Below are positions 8,609-16,264 of a stretch of DNA of 64,000 nt, in pieces. The DNA comes from Streptomyces neyagawaensis (lineage in GTDB: Bacteria > Actinomycetota > Actinomycetes > Streptomycetales > Streptomycetaceae): positions 1 to 64,000 of the forward strand of contig NZ_JAMGBG010000010.1 of NCBI RefSeq assembly GCF_023516595.1, in the 5' to 3' direction. Positions within the stretch are counted from its first letter, which is position 1. The number at the start of each line of letters is the position of its first letter. The notes under the pieces are model-generated. The model had not been told where the DNA came from and did no database searches. It worked only from the letters and a program-made list of their open reading frames with translations. The translations under genes and the position numbers were made by a program.

Positions 8609-9908
8609 CGGCGGCCTCCTTCGGGGCGGGGATGTGGAAGCGGGGGTGCACGGGCCGGACCAGTTCGTTGGCGACGAAGCCGACGACGAGCAGGCCGATC
8701 ATGATGAAGAAGGACATGCCGTAGAGGTCGGGGCCGCTCTTGCCCGCCTCTTCCTGGCGGTCGGCGATCCAGTTGACGATCAGCGGGCCGAGGACACCGG
8801 CGGTGGACCAGGCGGTGAGCAGCCGGCCGTGGATGGCGCCGACCTGGTAGGTGCCGAAGAGGTCCTTCAGATAGGCGGGGATCGTGGCGAAGCCGCCGCC
8901 GTAGAAGGAGAGGATGACCAGGGCGCAGACGATGAACAGCGGCTTGGAGGAGTCGCCGAACTGTGCGATGAGCAGGTACATCAGGGCGCCGACGCCGAGG
9001 TAGACGCGGTAGATGTTCTTGCGTCCGATCAGGTCGGAGGTCGACGACCAGGTGATGCGGCCCGCCATGTTGGCCGCCGACAGGAGCGCCACGAAGCCGG
9101 CCGCCGCGCCGGCCGAGACCGGGGTGGAGGACTCGGCGAAGAAGTCCGTGATCATCGGGGCGGCCTTCTCCAGGATGCCGATGCCCGCGGACACGTTCAT
9201 GCAGAGGATGACCCACAGGCACCAGAACTGCGGGGTGCGGATGGCGTCGCGGGCCGAGACCTGCGGGCCCTCGAAGGCGCTCGGTCCGCTGTCGACGGGC
9301 TTCTCGCCGCGCGGCACCCGCACGAGCAGCACCCCAAGGGTCATGAACACGGCGTACGACAGTCCGTGGACGAGGAAGGCGACGGCGATCCCGGAGGAGT
9401 CGGCGCCGAAGGACTCCAGCATCTGCGCGGACCACGGTGAGGCGATCAGCGCGCCACCACCGAAGCCCATGATGGCGATGCCGGTGGCCATGCCGGGCCT
9501 GTCAGGGAACCACTTGATCAGGGTGGAGACGGGCGAGATGTAGCCGATGCCGAGGCCGATGCCGCCGACGAAGCCGTAGCCGAAGACGATCAGCCAGTAC
9601 TGCTCGGTGGCCGCGCCCAGGGAGGCGATCAGGAAACCGGAGGAGAAGCAGATCAGGGCCACGGTCATGGCCCAGCGCGGCCCGTTGCGCTCGACGAGCG
9701 TCCCACCGAACGCGGCGGACAGCCCCAGCATGACGATGCCGAGCTGGAAGGGCAGCGCGCTCTGCGTGCCACTGAGGCCGAGCGCGGATTCGAGCGGCGG
9801 CTTGAACACGCTCCAGGCGTAGGCCTGTCCGATGGAGAGATGGACGGAGAGGGCGGCGGGGGGAACGAGCCAGCGGCTCCAGCCCACGGGCGCGACGGGG
9901 GGACTCAT
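8574..9908 (-). CDS. OxlT-type MFS transporter (oxalate/formate antiporter family)
   Basis: A 444-residue major facilitator with about twelve hydrophobic segments. The sequence (SVHLSIGQAYAWSVFKPPLE near the N-terminus, GIGLGIGYISPVSTLIKWFP in the middle) is typical of actinobacterial oxalate/formate antiporter-like proteins. Members exchange or import small carboxylates across the cell membrane; the real substrate here is unknown. The start at 9908 gives the conserved MSPPVAPVGWSRWLVPPAAL N-terminus, although its SD is weak; an upstream ATG (9953) is less likely. Its last codons overlap the small-subunit gene. Remnants of formate dehydrogenase lie about 0.9 kb away, which may hint at past formate metabolism here. 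Confidence 0.9.
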   Translation of the reverse strand: MSPPVAPVGWSRWLVPPAALSVHLSIGQAYAWSVFKPPLESALGLSGTQSALPFQLGIVMLGLSAAFGGTLVERNGPRWAMTVALICFSSGFLIASLGAATEQYWLIVFGYGFVGGIGLGIGYISPVSTLIKWFPDRPGMATGIAIMGFGGGALIASPWSAQMLESFGADSSGIAVAFLVHGLSYAVFMTLGVLLVRVPRGEKPVDSGPSAFEGPQVSARDAIRTPQFWCLWVILCMNVSAGIGILEKAAPMITDFFAESSTPVSAGAAAGFVALLSAANMAGRITWSSTSDLIGRKNIYRVYLGVGALMYLLIAQFGDSSKPLFIVCALVILSFYGGGFATIPAYLKDLFGTYQVGAIHGRLLTAWSTAGVLGPLIVNWIADRQEEAGKSGPDLYGMSFFIMIGLLVVGFVANELVRPVHPRFHIPAPKEAADAVQRQQPESA

Positions 9909-10010
9909 GATCCCGGACGGTAGGGAGTGACGGGGGAGTTGAGAAGGCGGCACGTCGACCGTATGCGATGAACGGTATGCGACGCGCGCCGAACGGTCGT
10001 GCGGGACAGC

Positions 10011-10721
10011 TCAGTCGGTGAAGTCGTCCGTCAGCACACACCCGTCGACCTGCGCGGGCGCGGTGCTCATGTCGCCGACGGGCTCGAAGTTCGGGTTGCA
10101 GTTGAGGACCAGCAGGAACGACGAGGACAGCTGCCGCACGGAGTCGGGGTCCGGCGCGATCACGGCGAAGTCCTTCCCGATGGCGAAGCCGCCGTCGATG
10201 CCGGCGCTCGGAGACTTCTCGATCCGCTCGGCGATGTCGGCGCGGTAGGCCTCCTGGAAGGTCTTCATGCCGTCCGTCCCGGTCCAGAAGACACGGATGT
10301 GGCTGTCGCCCGCGTCGTCGCAGGTGCCGCGGAAGCGCACGCCCCAGCTCTCGTCGAACTTCTCGTCCATGGGGTAGTAGCGGGTGTCGGCCGGGTCGAT
10401 GCTGTACTGCTCGCAGGTGGTGAACCGCTGCAGGTACTCACCGGCCGCCATGACCGACCCGGACTCGGGGAGGTTGTCGAGCATGAGCTTCTGCCGCGTG
10501 GTCAGACCGCCCGGCAGATCACTCGTGGCACCTCCGTTGCGCTGGCCCGGCACGCCGGAGGAGCCGTCATCGCCCTCGGCCTGTTCCTCGCCGGTTCTCT
10601 CCGCGCCCACGCGGTCGAACGGGCTCTTGCCGCCGGCCTGTTCCCCGTCGTCGCATCCGGTCAGGGACACCATCGTCACAGCCGCGACCATCATGGCCGC
10701 CAAGTCGCGTGTCACACGCAT
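10011..10721 (-). CDS. Putative lipoprotein of unknown function
   Basis: A 236-residue secreted protein with a clear lipobox (VTMVSLTGC, cysteine at about residue 23), so it should be lipid-anchored outside the membrane. A low-complexity acidic/Gly linker (about 24-60) leads to a globular domain of about 170 residues with four cysteines (TTCEQYSI, RGTCDDAG, VLNCNPN, DGCVLTD) that could form two disulfides. No enzymatic motif is recognised. It is transcribed toward the MFS gene with a 102-bp gap and faces away from the formate dehydrogenase remnant. Function is not assigned. Confidence 0.8.
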   Translation of the reverse strand: MRVTRDLAAMMVAAVTMVSLTGCDDGEQAGGKSPFDRVGAERTGEEQAEGDDGSSGVPGQRNGGATSDLPGGLTTRQKLMLDNLPESGSVMAAGEYLQRFTTCEQYSIDPADTRYYPMDEKFDESWGVRFRGTCDDAGDSHIRVFWTGTDGMKTFQEAYRADIAERIEKSPSAGIDGGFAIGKDFAVIAPDPDSVRQLSSSFLLVLNCNPNFEPVGDMSTAPAQVDGCVLTDDFTD

Positions 10722-10763
10722 GCGTTCACCCCGTTGATCGTTCTCGCCCGCGAACCTTAGGAC

Positions 10764-11065
10764 ATGGACATGTCCGAGGCCAAAGCCGAGGGGGCGTCCG
10801 GGGGCGATCGGTTCCCGTCATGGCAGGTGGAGGTCGAGGGCGCGAGGACCCTCGTCCCCGCCTGGTCCCGCCGCGCCGAGCCTCGCCGGATGGATCAAGG
10901 AGTACGAGGCGGAACCGGACCGCTTCGGCCCGGACGCAACCTCACGCTCCACGTGCAGGACAATGAGATCGTGAAGGTCACCTCGCCGCACGACAACCGG
11001 TGACCCGCGGCAATCTGTGCATCAAGGGCCGCTTCGGCCACCAGCGCGTACAGAACCGGGTCTGA
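10764..11065 (+). pseudogene. Shredded formate dehydrogenase alpha-subunit remnant
   Basis: Three recognisable pieces of an NAD-dependent formate dehydrogenase/molybdopterin oxidoreductase are joined out of register. They are VEVEGARTLVPA with SRRAEP from the N-terminal [2Fe-2S] domain (a conserved Cys replaced by Trp), GWIKEYEAEPDRFGP in another frame, and the Fe4S4 segment NLTLHVQDNEIVKVTSPHDN followed after a stop and frame change by VTRGNLCIKGRFG. The parent is normally many hundreds of residues; here about 100 codons remain, so at least two large internal deletions occurred. It sits 28 bp before fdhD, the usual partner gene. It cannot encode a functional enzyme. Confidence 0.85.
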
Positions 11066-11093
11066 TCGGCACCGGTCGGGACAGGGGCAGGAC

Positions 11094-11996
11094 ATGGGAC
11101 GAGTCACGGAACGACGCAAGGTGATCCGCATCCGGGACGGGGCGGTCTCCTCACGCCCGGACACGCTCGTCGCCGAGGAGCCACTGGAGATCCGCCTCAA
11201 CGGCAAGCCCCTCGCGATCACCATGCGCACCCCCGGCGACGACTTCGCGCTCGCCGCCGGGTTCCTGGTCAGCGAGGGCGTGCTGGCCGAGAAGTCCGAC
11301 CTGCAGAACATCGTGTACTGCGCGGGCGCCACGGATGGGGGCACCTCCCGCGCGAGCGCAGCCGAGCGTGGGGGAGGCTCCAACACGTACAACGTGGTGG
11401 ACGTGCGGACGAGCTCCGGGGTGGTGATCCCGGACATCACCCTCGAACGCAACGTGTACACCACGTCGTCCTGCGGGCTGTGCGGCAAGGCGTCCCTGGA
11501 CGCGGTCCGTACGACGGCCCGCTGGCCCATCGACGACACCCACGGCGGTGACGCTCCCCCGGTCCGCCTCGACCCCGACCTCCTCGCGGGCCTCCCCGAC
11601 CGGCTCCGCGCGGCCCAGCGGGTCTTCGACCGGACCGGGGGCCTGCACGCGGCGGCCCTGTTCACCGAGGACGGTGAGCTGCTCGACGTCCGGGAGGACG
11701 TGGGCCGGCACAACGCGGTGGACAAACTGATCGGGCGGGCCCTCCAGAACGGGTCGCTGCCCCTGTCACGGGCCGTGCTGCTGGTGTCGGGGCGGGCCTC
11801 CTTCGAGCTGGCGCAGAAAGCGGTGATGGCCGGGATCCCGGTCCTCGCGGCGGTGTCGGCGCCGTCGTCACTGGCGGTGGACCTGGCCGCCGAGACGGGG
11901 CTGACCCTCGTCGGCTTCCTCCGGGGAGCCTCCATGAACGTGTACGCGGGAGAACACCGGATCGCCCTGCGGGCCACGGCCCCCCGGAGCGGCTGA
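11094..11996 (+). CDS. fdhD: Formate dehydrogenase accessory sulfurtransferase FdhD
   Basis: A 300-residue FdhD, which passes sulfur from a cysteine desulfurase to the Mo-bisPGD cofactor of formate dehydrogenase in the cytoplasm. The two-cysteine loop is present (SSCGLCGK, C127 and C130), as are the EPLEIRLNG N-terminus and the DVGRHNAVDKLIG motif. The SD AGGGGCAGGAC precedes the ATG. Between YCAGATD and SNTYNVVDV there is an extra stretch of about 14 residues encoded by a palindromic repeat (see separate entry). Its usual enzyme is wrecked immediately upstream, so any client must lie elsewhere in the genome. Confidence 0.95.
   Translation: MGRVTERRKVIRIRDGAVSSRPDTLVAEEPLEIRLNGKPLAITMRTPGDDFALAAGFLVSEGVLAEKSDLQNIVYCAGATDGGTSRASAAERGGGSNTYNVVDVRTSSGVVIPDITLERNVYTTSSCGLCGKASLDAVRTTARWPIDDTHGGDAPPVRLDPDLLAGLPDRLRAAQRVFDRTGGLHAAALFTEDGELLDVREDVGRHNAVDKLIGRALQNGSLPLSRAVLLVSGRASFELAQKAVMAGIPVLAAVSAPSSLAVDLAAETGLTLVGFLRGASMNVYAGEHRIALRATAPRSG
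11334..11381. repeat. Palindromic repeat inserted in frame within fdhD
   Basis: Complementary arms (CACCTCCC, then GGGGGAGG) flank the core CGCGCGAGCGCAGCCGAGCG. It resembles the short palindromic GC-rich repeats scattered between Streptomyces genes. Here it lies inside a conserved coding region, adding roughly GGTSRASAAERGG without breaking the frame. Recognition of the family is from memory; the hairpin and the extra residues are visible directly. Confidence 0.65.
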
Positions 11997-12084
11997 CCGG
12001 ACCGGCTCCCCACGACAGGGATCCGCCGGTTCAGCCGCCGGGTACGCGTCGCTCCGCCACTGGTGCGTCGCCGGGTGCGGGCGG

Positions 12085-12150
12085 GTGGGGGCTTGTCGCG
12101 CCCGCGCGGCGGAGCCGCATGTGTCACCGCCCGCGCCCCTGAAGGGGACT
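12085..12150 (+). repeat. Dispersed Streptomyces repeat, copy 1
   Basis: This sequence (GGGCTTGTCGCGC, then CGCGGCGGAGCCGCATGTGTCAC, written here only as landmarks, then CGCGCCCCTGAAGGGG) recurs in this window at 37530-37585, 37672-37755 (inverted), 52581-52650 and 61661-61735 (inverted). Common blocks are CTTGTCGCGC or CTCGCGCAGTT, CCCCGCGCCCCTGAA and a GTGCGGGT-like tail. It lies just before the Tn3 stub. Such elements form strong hairpins and usually sit at gene ends. Confidence 0.6.
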
Positions 12151-12161
12151 GGGCCTCGGGT

Positions 12162-12498
12162 GTGACGCTTCGTGCCGGTGAGTTTCTGACTGATGAGCAG
12201 GCCGAGGCGTACGGGACGTTCACGGAGGTGCCCGCACGCCCGGAGCTGGAGCGGTTCTTCTTCATCGACGATGACGACCGTGATCTGATCGCGCTGCGTC
12301 GTACGGACGCGCACCGGCTGGGCATGGCGGTGCGGATCTGCGCGGTCCGCTACATCGCCCGGTTCCTCGGGGAGGATCCGCTCGCGGAGCCGTGGAAGGT
12401 CGTGGAGTACCTGGCCGAGCAGCTCGGCGCCGAGGACGCGGCTTGCGTGAAGCGATGCGCCGAGCGCCGCAGGACACCGTACGAGCATGCGGCGCGGG
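12162..12498 (+). pseudogene. Tn3-family transposase N-terminal stub (DUF4158)
   Basis: About 112 codons match the DUF4158 N-terminus of Tn3-family transposases: FLTDEQAEAYGTFTEVPA, LERFFFIDDDDRDLIALRR, HRLGMAVRICAVRYI, RFLGEDPLAEPWKVVEYLAE and YEHA. The intact protein is about 1000 residues and carries its catalytic DDE domain in the missing part. The match stops at the 3' end of the TauE/SafE gene, which suggests a deletion or insertion joint at about 12498. No terminal inverted repeats or resolvase are nearby. It marks past transposition in this block. Confidence 0.85.
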
Positions 12499-13314
12499 TC
12501 AGTCGTGGCGGGCGAGCTTGTACGCGGAGACGAGCAGGATCACGGCCAGCACGGGGATCAGGACCGCATCGGGGAACACCCCCAGCAGCAGCCCGCCCAG
12601 CACCGCGCCCGCGACGGAGCCCGCAGCAAGGACGAGCGCGAAGCGGCGGTTGGCGCCCAGGACGGCGAAGCTGCCGTCACGGCTGTAGCGGGCGAACGCC
12701 ACGAGCATCGTGGGCAGGGAAACCAGCAGGGACAGGCTCCCGGCGGTTTTGATGTTCTCCCCGAACAACAGCACGATCGTGGGGATCAGCAGCTCGCCAC
12801 CGGCCACGCCCATGATCGCCGCGACCACACCGATCCCGAACCCGGCCACCACCCCGGCGGGCACCTGCGCCCACGGCGGCGGATCGAGGGTGCCGAACGT
12901 GGTGGTGTGGGTGACGACCAGGGCGGCGGCCATGAAGACCATCAGGGCGACGAGGACCTTGTAGAGGGTGGCCGACCGCATCCGCACCGCCCACGAGGCC
13001 CCCGCCCACGCCCCCAGCAGACTGCCGGCCAGCAGGTTGACCGCGACCGGCCAGCGCGCTGCGACGTCAGCGGCCGGGATCGCCGCCAGGCGCGCGGGCA
13101 GCGCGGTCAGCACCACGACCAGGCTCATCGCCTTGTTCAGGATGACCGCCGAGAGCGCGGCGAACCCGAACAGGCTGATCAGCAGCGGCAGGCGGAACTC
13201 CGCCCCACCCAGCCCGATCATCCCGCCCAGGACACCAATGGCCGCTCCCGCGCCGAACACGACGGGGGCCGAGTGCGTGGCACGCGGCGGGACGAGATTC
13301 TGTTCGGTGTTCAT
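12499..13314 (-). CDS. TauE/SafE-family sulfite/organosulfur exporter
   Basis: A 271-residue membrane protein with about eight hydrophobic segments and the two-fold TauE/SafE repeat: GVLGGMIGLGGAEFRLPLL near the N-terminus and IMGVAGGELLIPTIVLLFG in the second half. Family members move sulfite, sulfoacetate or related anions through the cell membrane. The ATG at 13314 has GAGG about 9 nt upstream; an ATG three codons earlier (13323) is possible. Its 3' end abuts the Tn3 stub and upstream genes on the same strand are damaged, so it may be the only intact member of a former metal/sulfur resistance block. Confidence 0.9.
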   Translation of the reverse strand: MNTEQNLVPPRATHSAPVVFGAGAAIGVLGGMIGLGGAEFRLPLLISLFGFAALSAVILNKAMSLVVVLTALPARLAAIPAADVAARWPVAVNLLAGSLLGAWAGASWAVRMRSATLYKVLVALMVFMAAALVVTHTTTFGTLDPPPWAQVPAGVVAGFGIGVVAAIMGVAGGELLIPTIVLLFGENIKTAGSLSLLVSLPTMLVAFARYSRDGSFAVLGANRRFALVLAAGSVAGAVLGGLLLGVFPDAVLIPVLAVILLVSAYKLARHD

Positions 13315-13444
13315 GGCGGGCATCCTCGCCGGTAGCGGTGCCCGCTCTCTACGGCCCGGCCTCACCTTGAGGGAAAGCCACCGGGCAGCCGCCTTCGATT
13401 CGTCCGGACCTCCGGGAAGGCCGGGTGAGCACCCGGTGCCGGGA

Positions 13445-13596
13445 TCAGTGGCTGCGCGGGGCGTACATGATCACAGCCATGCCGGCGAGGCAGACCAGCA
13501 CCCCGATGACGTCGAAGCGGTCGGGGCGGTAGGCGTCGGCGACCTCTCGAACAGAGCGGCGAGGACGAACGGGGCAACGGAACGAGCGACAGTCAT
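13445..13596 (-). pseudogene. Internally deleted YnfA-family membrane protein
   Basis: The first codons give the YnfA N-terminus ([17 protein letters not shown]). After this the frame shifts, and the other frame gives the YnfA C-terminus ([18 protein letters not shown], then [14 protein letters not shown] and a stop). Family members have about 110 residues and four membrane helices; roughly 60 residues in the middle are missing here. YnfA proteins are small membrane proteins of the multidrug/metal-efflux type, often near metal-resistance genes. This copy cannot fold normally. Confidence 0.8.
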
Positions 13597-13923
13597 ACCG
13601 TCGGCCCCTACCGGCGGCCAGGGCCGCCGATCTTCAGCGGGTCGGCGGACGTCTTGCAAACCGCACCTGCCCTGACCTGCCGTCTTCGGCGAGCAGGAGC
13701 AGGATCGGCGGCGCTGGCTGTACCACCAGGTGCCGGCGGCGAGCACGGCCAGGGCGACGGCGACGGCGGGCAGCCGGCCCACCACCGCCCCCGCGCCGGC
13801 GTCGACGACTCCGGCGGTGATCAGGACGGGCAGCGCGCAGCAGGCCACGCGGACCAACGCGGCAAGTCCCCCGAGCGCCTTCGGGGCGCGGTGAGGGCGG
13901 GGGTCAGCAGCAGGGGCCGACAT
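13471..13923 (-). CDS. Small membrane ORF reading into the ynfA remnant (probably damaged)
   Basis: This frame opens with a good SD (GGGAGAACCGCC) and encodes two hydrophobic segments ([20 protein letters not shown] and [20 protein letters not shown]) followed by a Cys-rich tail ([14 protein letters not shown]). The CC and CSC pairs could bind metal. After about residue 80 the frame has no natural stop and runs through the start of the ynfA remnant to 13471, giving an artificial 150-residue fusion. A one-base frame change would end it near 13610. It is best read as a small metal-related membrane protein with a damaged 3' end. Confidence 0.55.
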   Translation of the reverse strand: MSAPAADPRPHRAPKALGGLAALVRVACCALPVLITAGVVDAGAGAVVGRLPAVAVALAVLAAGTWWYSQRRRSCSCSPKTAGQGRCGLQDVRRPAEDRRPWPPVGADGMTVARSVAPFVLAALFERSPTPTAPTASTSSGCWSASPAWL

Positions 13924-13929
13924 GGCGGT

Positions 13930-14095
13930 TCTCCCTCGCCGCCAGCCCGGTCAAGGCGAAGGTGGAGCGGCTGCGGCCTCGACAGCGAGGTCAGCCACTC
14001 GGCGAACAGTGCATCCCACTCCGCGACCCGCAGGGGCCGCTCCTCCGTGGGCAGGGCAGGGTGCAGGACTGCGGCACCCACGCAAGATCACTCAT
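13930..14095 (-). pseudogene. Frameshifted small gene at the head of the broken metal-type operon
   Basis: Starting at an ATG with a good SD (AGGAGTGAGCGCG), the frame reads MSDLAWVPQSCTLP and then shifts. The neighbouring frame continues sensibly as TEERPLRVAEWDALFAEW and LSRPQPLHLRLD. The break coincides with a 5-bp tandem duplication (GGGCA GGGCA on the plus strand near 14049-14058); removing one copy restores one frame. The product resembles small proteins encoded before ynfA in actinobacterial metal-response clusters, recalled from memory rather than checked. It also appears truncated at its 3' end. Confidence 0.6.
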
Positions 14096-14145
14096 CGCGC
14101 TCACTCCTGTCGTCACGTCCCCGGCGGCGGGGACACATCCGACGG

Positions 14146-14167
14146 TAAACCTGTACCTAGGTACCGG
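14146..14167. promoter_or_regulatory. Palindromic operator, MerR-like
   Basis: A dyad centred on GTACCTAGGTAC is flanked by AACC and GGTT (AACC-G-core-A-GGTT), so 16 of the 18 outer positions plus the core pair symmetrically. It lies about 50 bp upstream of the frameshifted gene on the minus strand. MerR-family regulators bind comparable dyads between promoter hexamers. No MerR gene is in the window, so the site may now be orphaned. Confidence 0.5.
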
Positions 14168-14331
14168 TTGCAAGTACGCACCCGCACCCCCGAGCCATCA
14201 GGCCCCCGCCTGACACACCACCCGCACGGTTCTTGTCGGCCCCACCAACCCCCCGTACCGTCTGTGGCCGGACATCGGACATGGGACGTCCGACGTCCCC
14301 TCATCCGGACGCATGAAGGGCTGGCCGCACC

Positions 14332-16254
14332 GTGCCGTCGAGTCTTCGCGCACGTCTCAGATCCACCCTCACCGCCGTACTCATCCCCGTACTCACCGCC
14401 GCACTCACCACCACCGCACTCCTCGCCCTCCCCCACCCCGCCGGAGCGGAGGGCCGACCACGGACCGGCGCCACCGAGTTCGAGCAACAGGTTCTGTTCA
14501 AGGCGTCCCAGGACCCCGGGTACGCCTGCTTCCGCATCCCGGCGATCGTGCGGAGCACCGCCGGCACCCTGCTGGCCTTCGCCGAGGGACGCGTCCTGAA
14601 CTGCGGCGACGCGGCCGACATAGACCTCGTGCTGAAGCGGTCCACGGACGGCGGCCGCACCTGGGGCCCGCTCCAGGTCGTCAACGAGGGCGCCGGCGAC
14701 ACCCACGGCAACCCCGCCCCCGTCGTGGACCGGGACACCGGCCGCATCGTGCTGGCGGAGACCTACAACACGGGCCGTACGGACAGCGCGAGCTGCGACG
14801 TTCCCTGTGATCGCACCCCGCACCTCCAGTACAGCGACGACGACGGACTGACCTGGTCCGAGCCGCGTTCGCTCGCCGAGCAGATCCGCCCGGCCCACTG
14901 GAACTCCTGGTACGCCACCGGGCCGGTGCACGGCATCCAGCTCACCCGGGGCCCGCACGCGGGACGCCTGGTTTTCGGCGTGAACGCCGAGACCTGGGCG
15001 GACGGCCGGGTCTCCGCCAACCACGCGGCGCTCGTCACCAGCGACGACGGCGGCGAGAACTGGCGGATCGGCGCCACCGACACCTGGCCGATCGCCACCG
15101 ACGGAACGTTCCGGCAGAAGCCGTCGGAGCTGACACTCACCGAACGCGCCGACGGCTCTGTCCTGGTGAGCGGGCGCGAGCAGGACGGCACCGACCTCGG
15201 GCACCGCAGCCAGACGGTCAGCCGGGACGGCGGTCGCAGCTTCGCCTCCCCGTTCCGGGCGCTCCCGGACCTGTACATGCCCCAGGTGCAGGGCTCCGTA
15301 CTGCGGCTCGGCGACCGCATGCTCCTGGCCGGGCCCGCCGACCCGGACCGCCGCCGGACCATGGCGATCCGCTCCTCGTACGACGGCGGCCGCACCTGGG
15401 AGAGCGTGGACCGGGGCACGGTCGTCACCACCGACTGGTCCGGCTACTCGGATCTGGTGCGGATCGACCGCGGCACCGACGGCAACGATGTCGTGGGGCT
15501 GCTGTACGAGGGAGGTGCCGTCGACGCCCGCGACGAGATCCGCTTCGCCCGGTTCACGGAGGACTGGCTGAAGCCGCGCCGGGGCCCCGACCCGACGACT
15601 CCTGACCGGGCGCCCGGCGGCAGGCGCGCCGCCGTGCTCGGTGGTGCGCGGCCCACCGACGGGGCGTTCGGGGGCGCGATCGCGTTCGACGGCGCCGACG
15701 ACGCCGTACGGCTGCCGTACCGGTCCCGACTGCCGCTCCACGACAAGGAGTTCACCGCCTCGCTCTGGTTCCGGTACACGGCGGCCACCGGGGAGCATCC
15801 GCTGCTGTGGATGGGCGGGGTCGGGACCACGCAGCCCCAGGTGTGGGTGCGCGGTGAACCGGCGTCGGGGAGGCTGACCGCGCTGATGACCGTGCGGGAC
15901 GGGGCCGCGCCGCCCAGGACCGTGTCGGTGCGGTCGACGGGCGCGTACAACGACGGGCAGTGGCATCACCTGGCGCTGCGGCGCGGTGGCGGGCAGCTGA
16001 CGCTGTTCGTGGACGGGACACGGTTCGCCGTCGGCGACGTCGCCGGATCGGTCAGCAGGAACTCCCCGTTCGGGGTGCATCTCGGGCAACGCGTCGACAG
16101 CCGGGTCCACTTCACCGGGGCTCTCGACGAAGTCCTTGTCGTCGACCGGGCGTTGAGCGACGACGAGGTGACCGGTCTGCGGGCCGGGGACACGGCCGCG
16201 CGGCGCGACGCGATCCTGTGGCTGCCCATGGACCGCGTGGACCGGGGCCACTAA
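14332..16254 (+). CDS. Secreted exo-alpha-sialidase (GH33) with C-terminal LamG-like domain
   Basis: A 640-residue secreted enzyme that removes terminal sialic acids from glycans. A signal peptide spans about residues 1-41. The catalytic six-blade propeller carries the FRIP motif (YACFRIPAIVR, about 64-74) and five Asp boxes (STDGGRTW, SDDDGLTW, SDDGGENW, SRDGGRSF, SYDGGRTW). Residues 430-635 form a concanavalin-like LamG domain (AIAFDGADDAVRLPY, FTASLWFRY, WHHLALRRGGGQLTLFVDG) that probably binds carbohydrate. The GTG start has GAAGGG 11 nt upstream. The next gene follows after 10 bp, suggesting an operon. Confidence 0.93.
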   Translation: MPSSLRARLRSTLTAVLIPVLTAALTTTALLALPHPAGAEGRPRTGATEFEQQVLFKASQDPGYACFRIPAIVRSTAGTLLAFAEGRVLNCGDAADIDLVLKRSTDGGRTWGPLQVVNEGAGDTHGNPAPVVDRDTGRIVLAETYNTGRTDSASCDVPCDRTPHLQYSDDDGLTWSEPRSLAEQIRPAHWNSWYATGPVHGIQLTRGPHAGRLVFGVNAETWADGRVSANHAALVTSDDGGENWRIGATDTWPIATDGTFRQKPSELTLTERADGSVLVSGREQDGTDLGHRSQTVSRDGGRSFASPFRALPDLYMPQVQGSVLRLGDRMLLAGPADPDRRRTMAIRSSYDGGRTWESVDRGTVVTTDWSGYSDLVRIDRGTDGNDVVGLLYEGGAVDARDEIRFARFTEDWLKPRRGPDPTTPDRAPGGRRAAVLGGARPTDGAFGGAIAFDGADDAVRLPYRSRLPLHDKEFTASLWFRYTAATGEHPLLWMGGVGTTQPQVWVRGEPASGRLTALMTVRDGAAPPRTVSVRSTGAYNDGQWHHLALRRGGGQLTLFVDGTRFAVGDVAGSVSRNSPFGVHLGQRVDSRVHFTGALDEVLVVDRALSDDEVTGLRAGDTAARRDAILWLPMDRVDRGH

Positions 16255-16264
16255 CGTCCCTCCC

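Noticed and set aside
7370..9908. Biosynthetic gene cluster around the FabH-like gene
   Set aside because: No ACP, ketosynthase beta, acyltransferase, NRPS or tailoring genes surround it; the neighbours are a GntR regulator and an MFS transporter.
10764..11003. 79-residue protein as an intact small gene
   Set aside because: Its pieces match separate parts of formate dehydrogenase with a further fragment in another frame beyond the stop, so it is a remnant.
12063..12752. 229-codon frame containing the Tn3 segment as one gene
   Set aside because: Only residues encoded from about 12162 to 12498 match the transposase; the flanks are dispersed repeat and antisense of the TauE/SafE gene.
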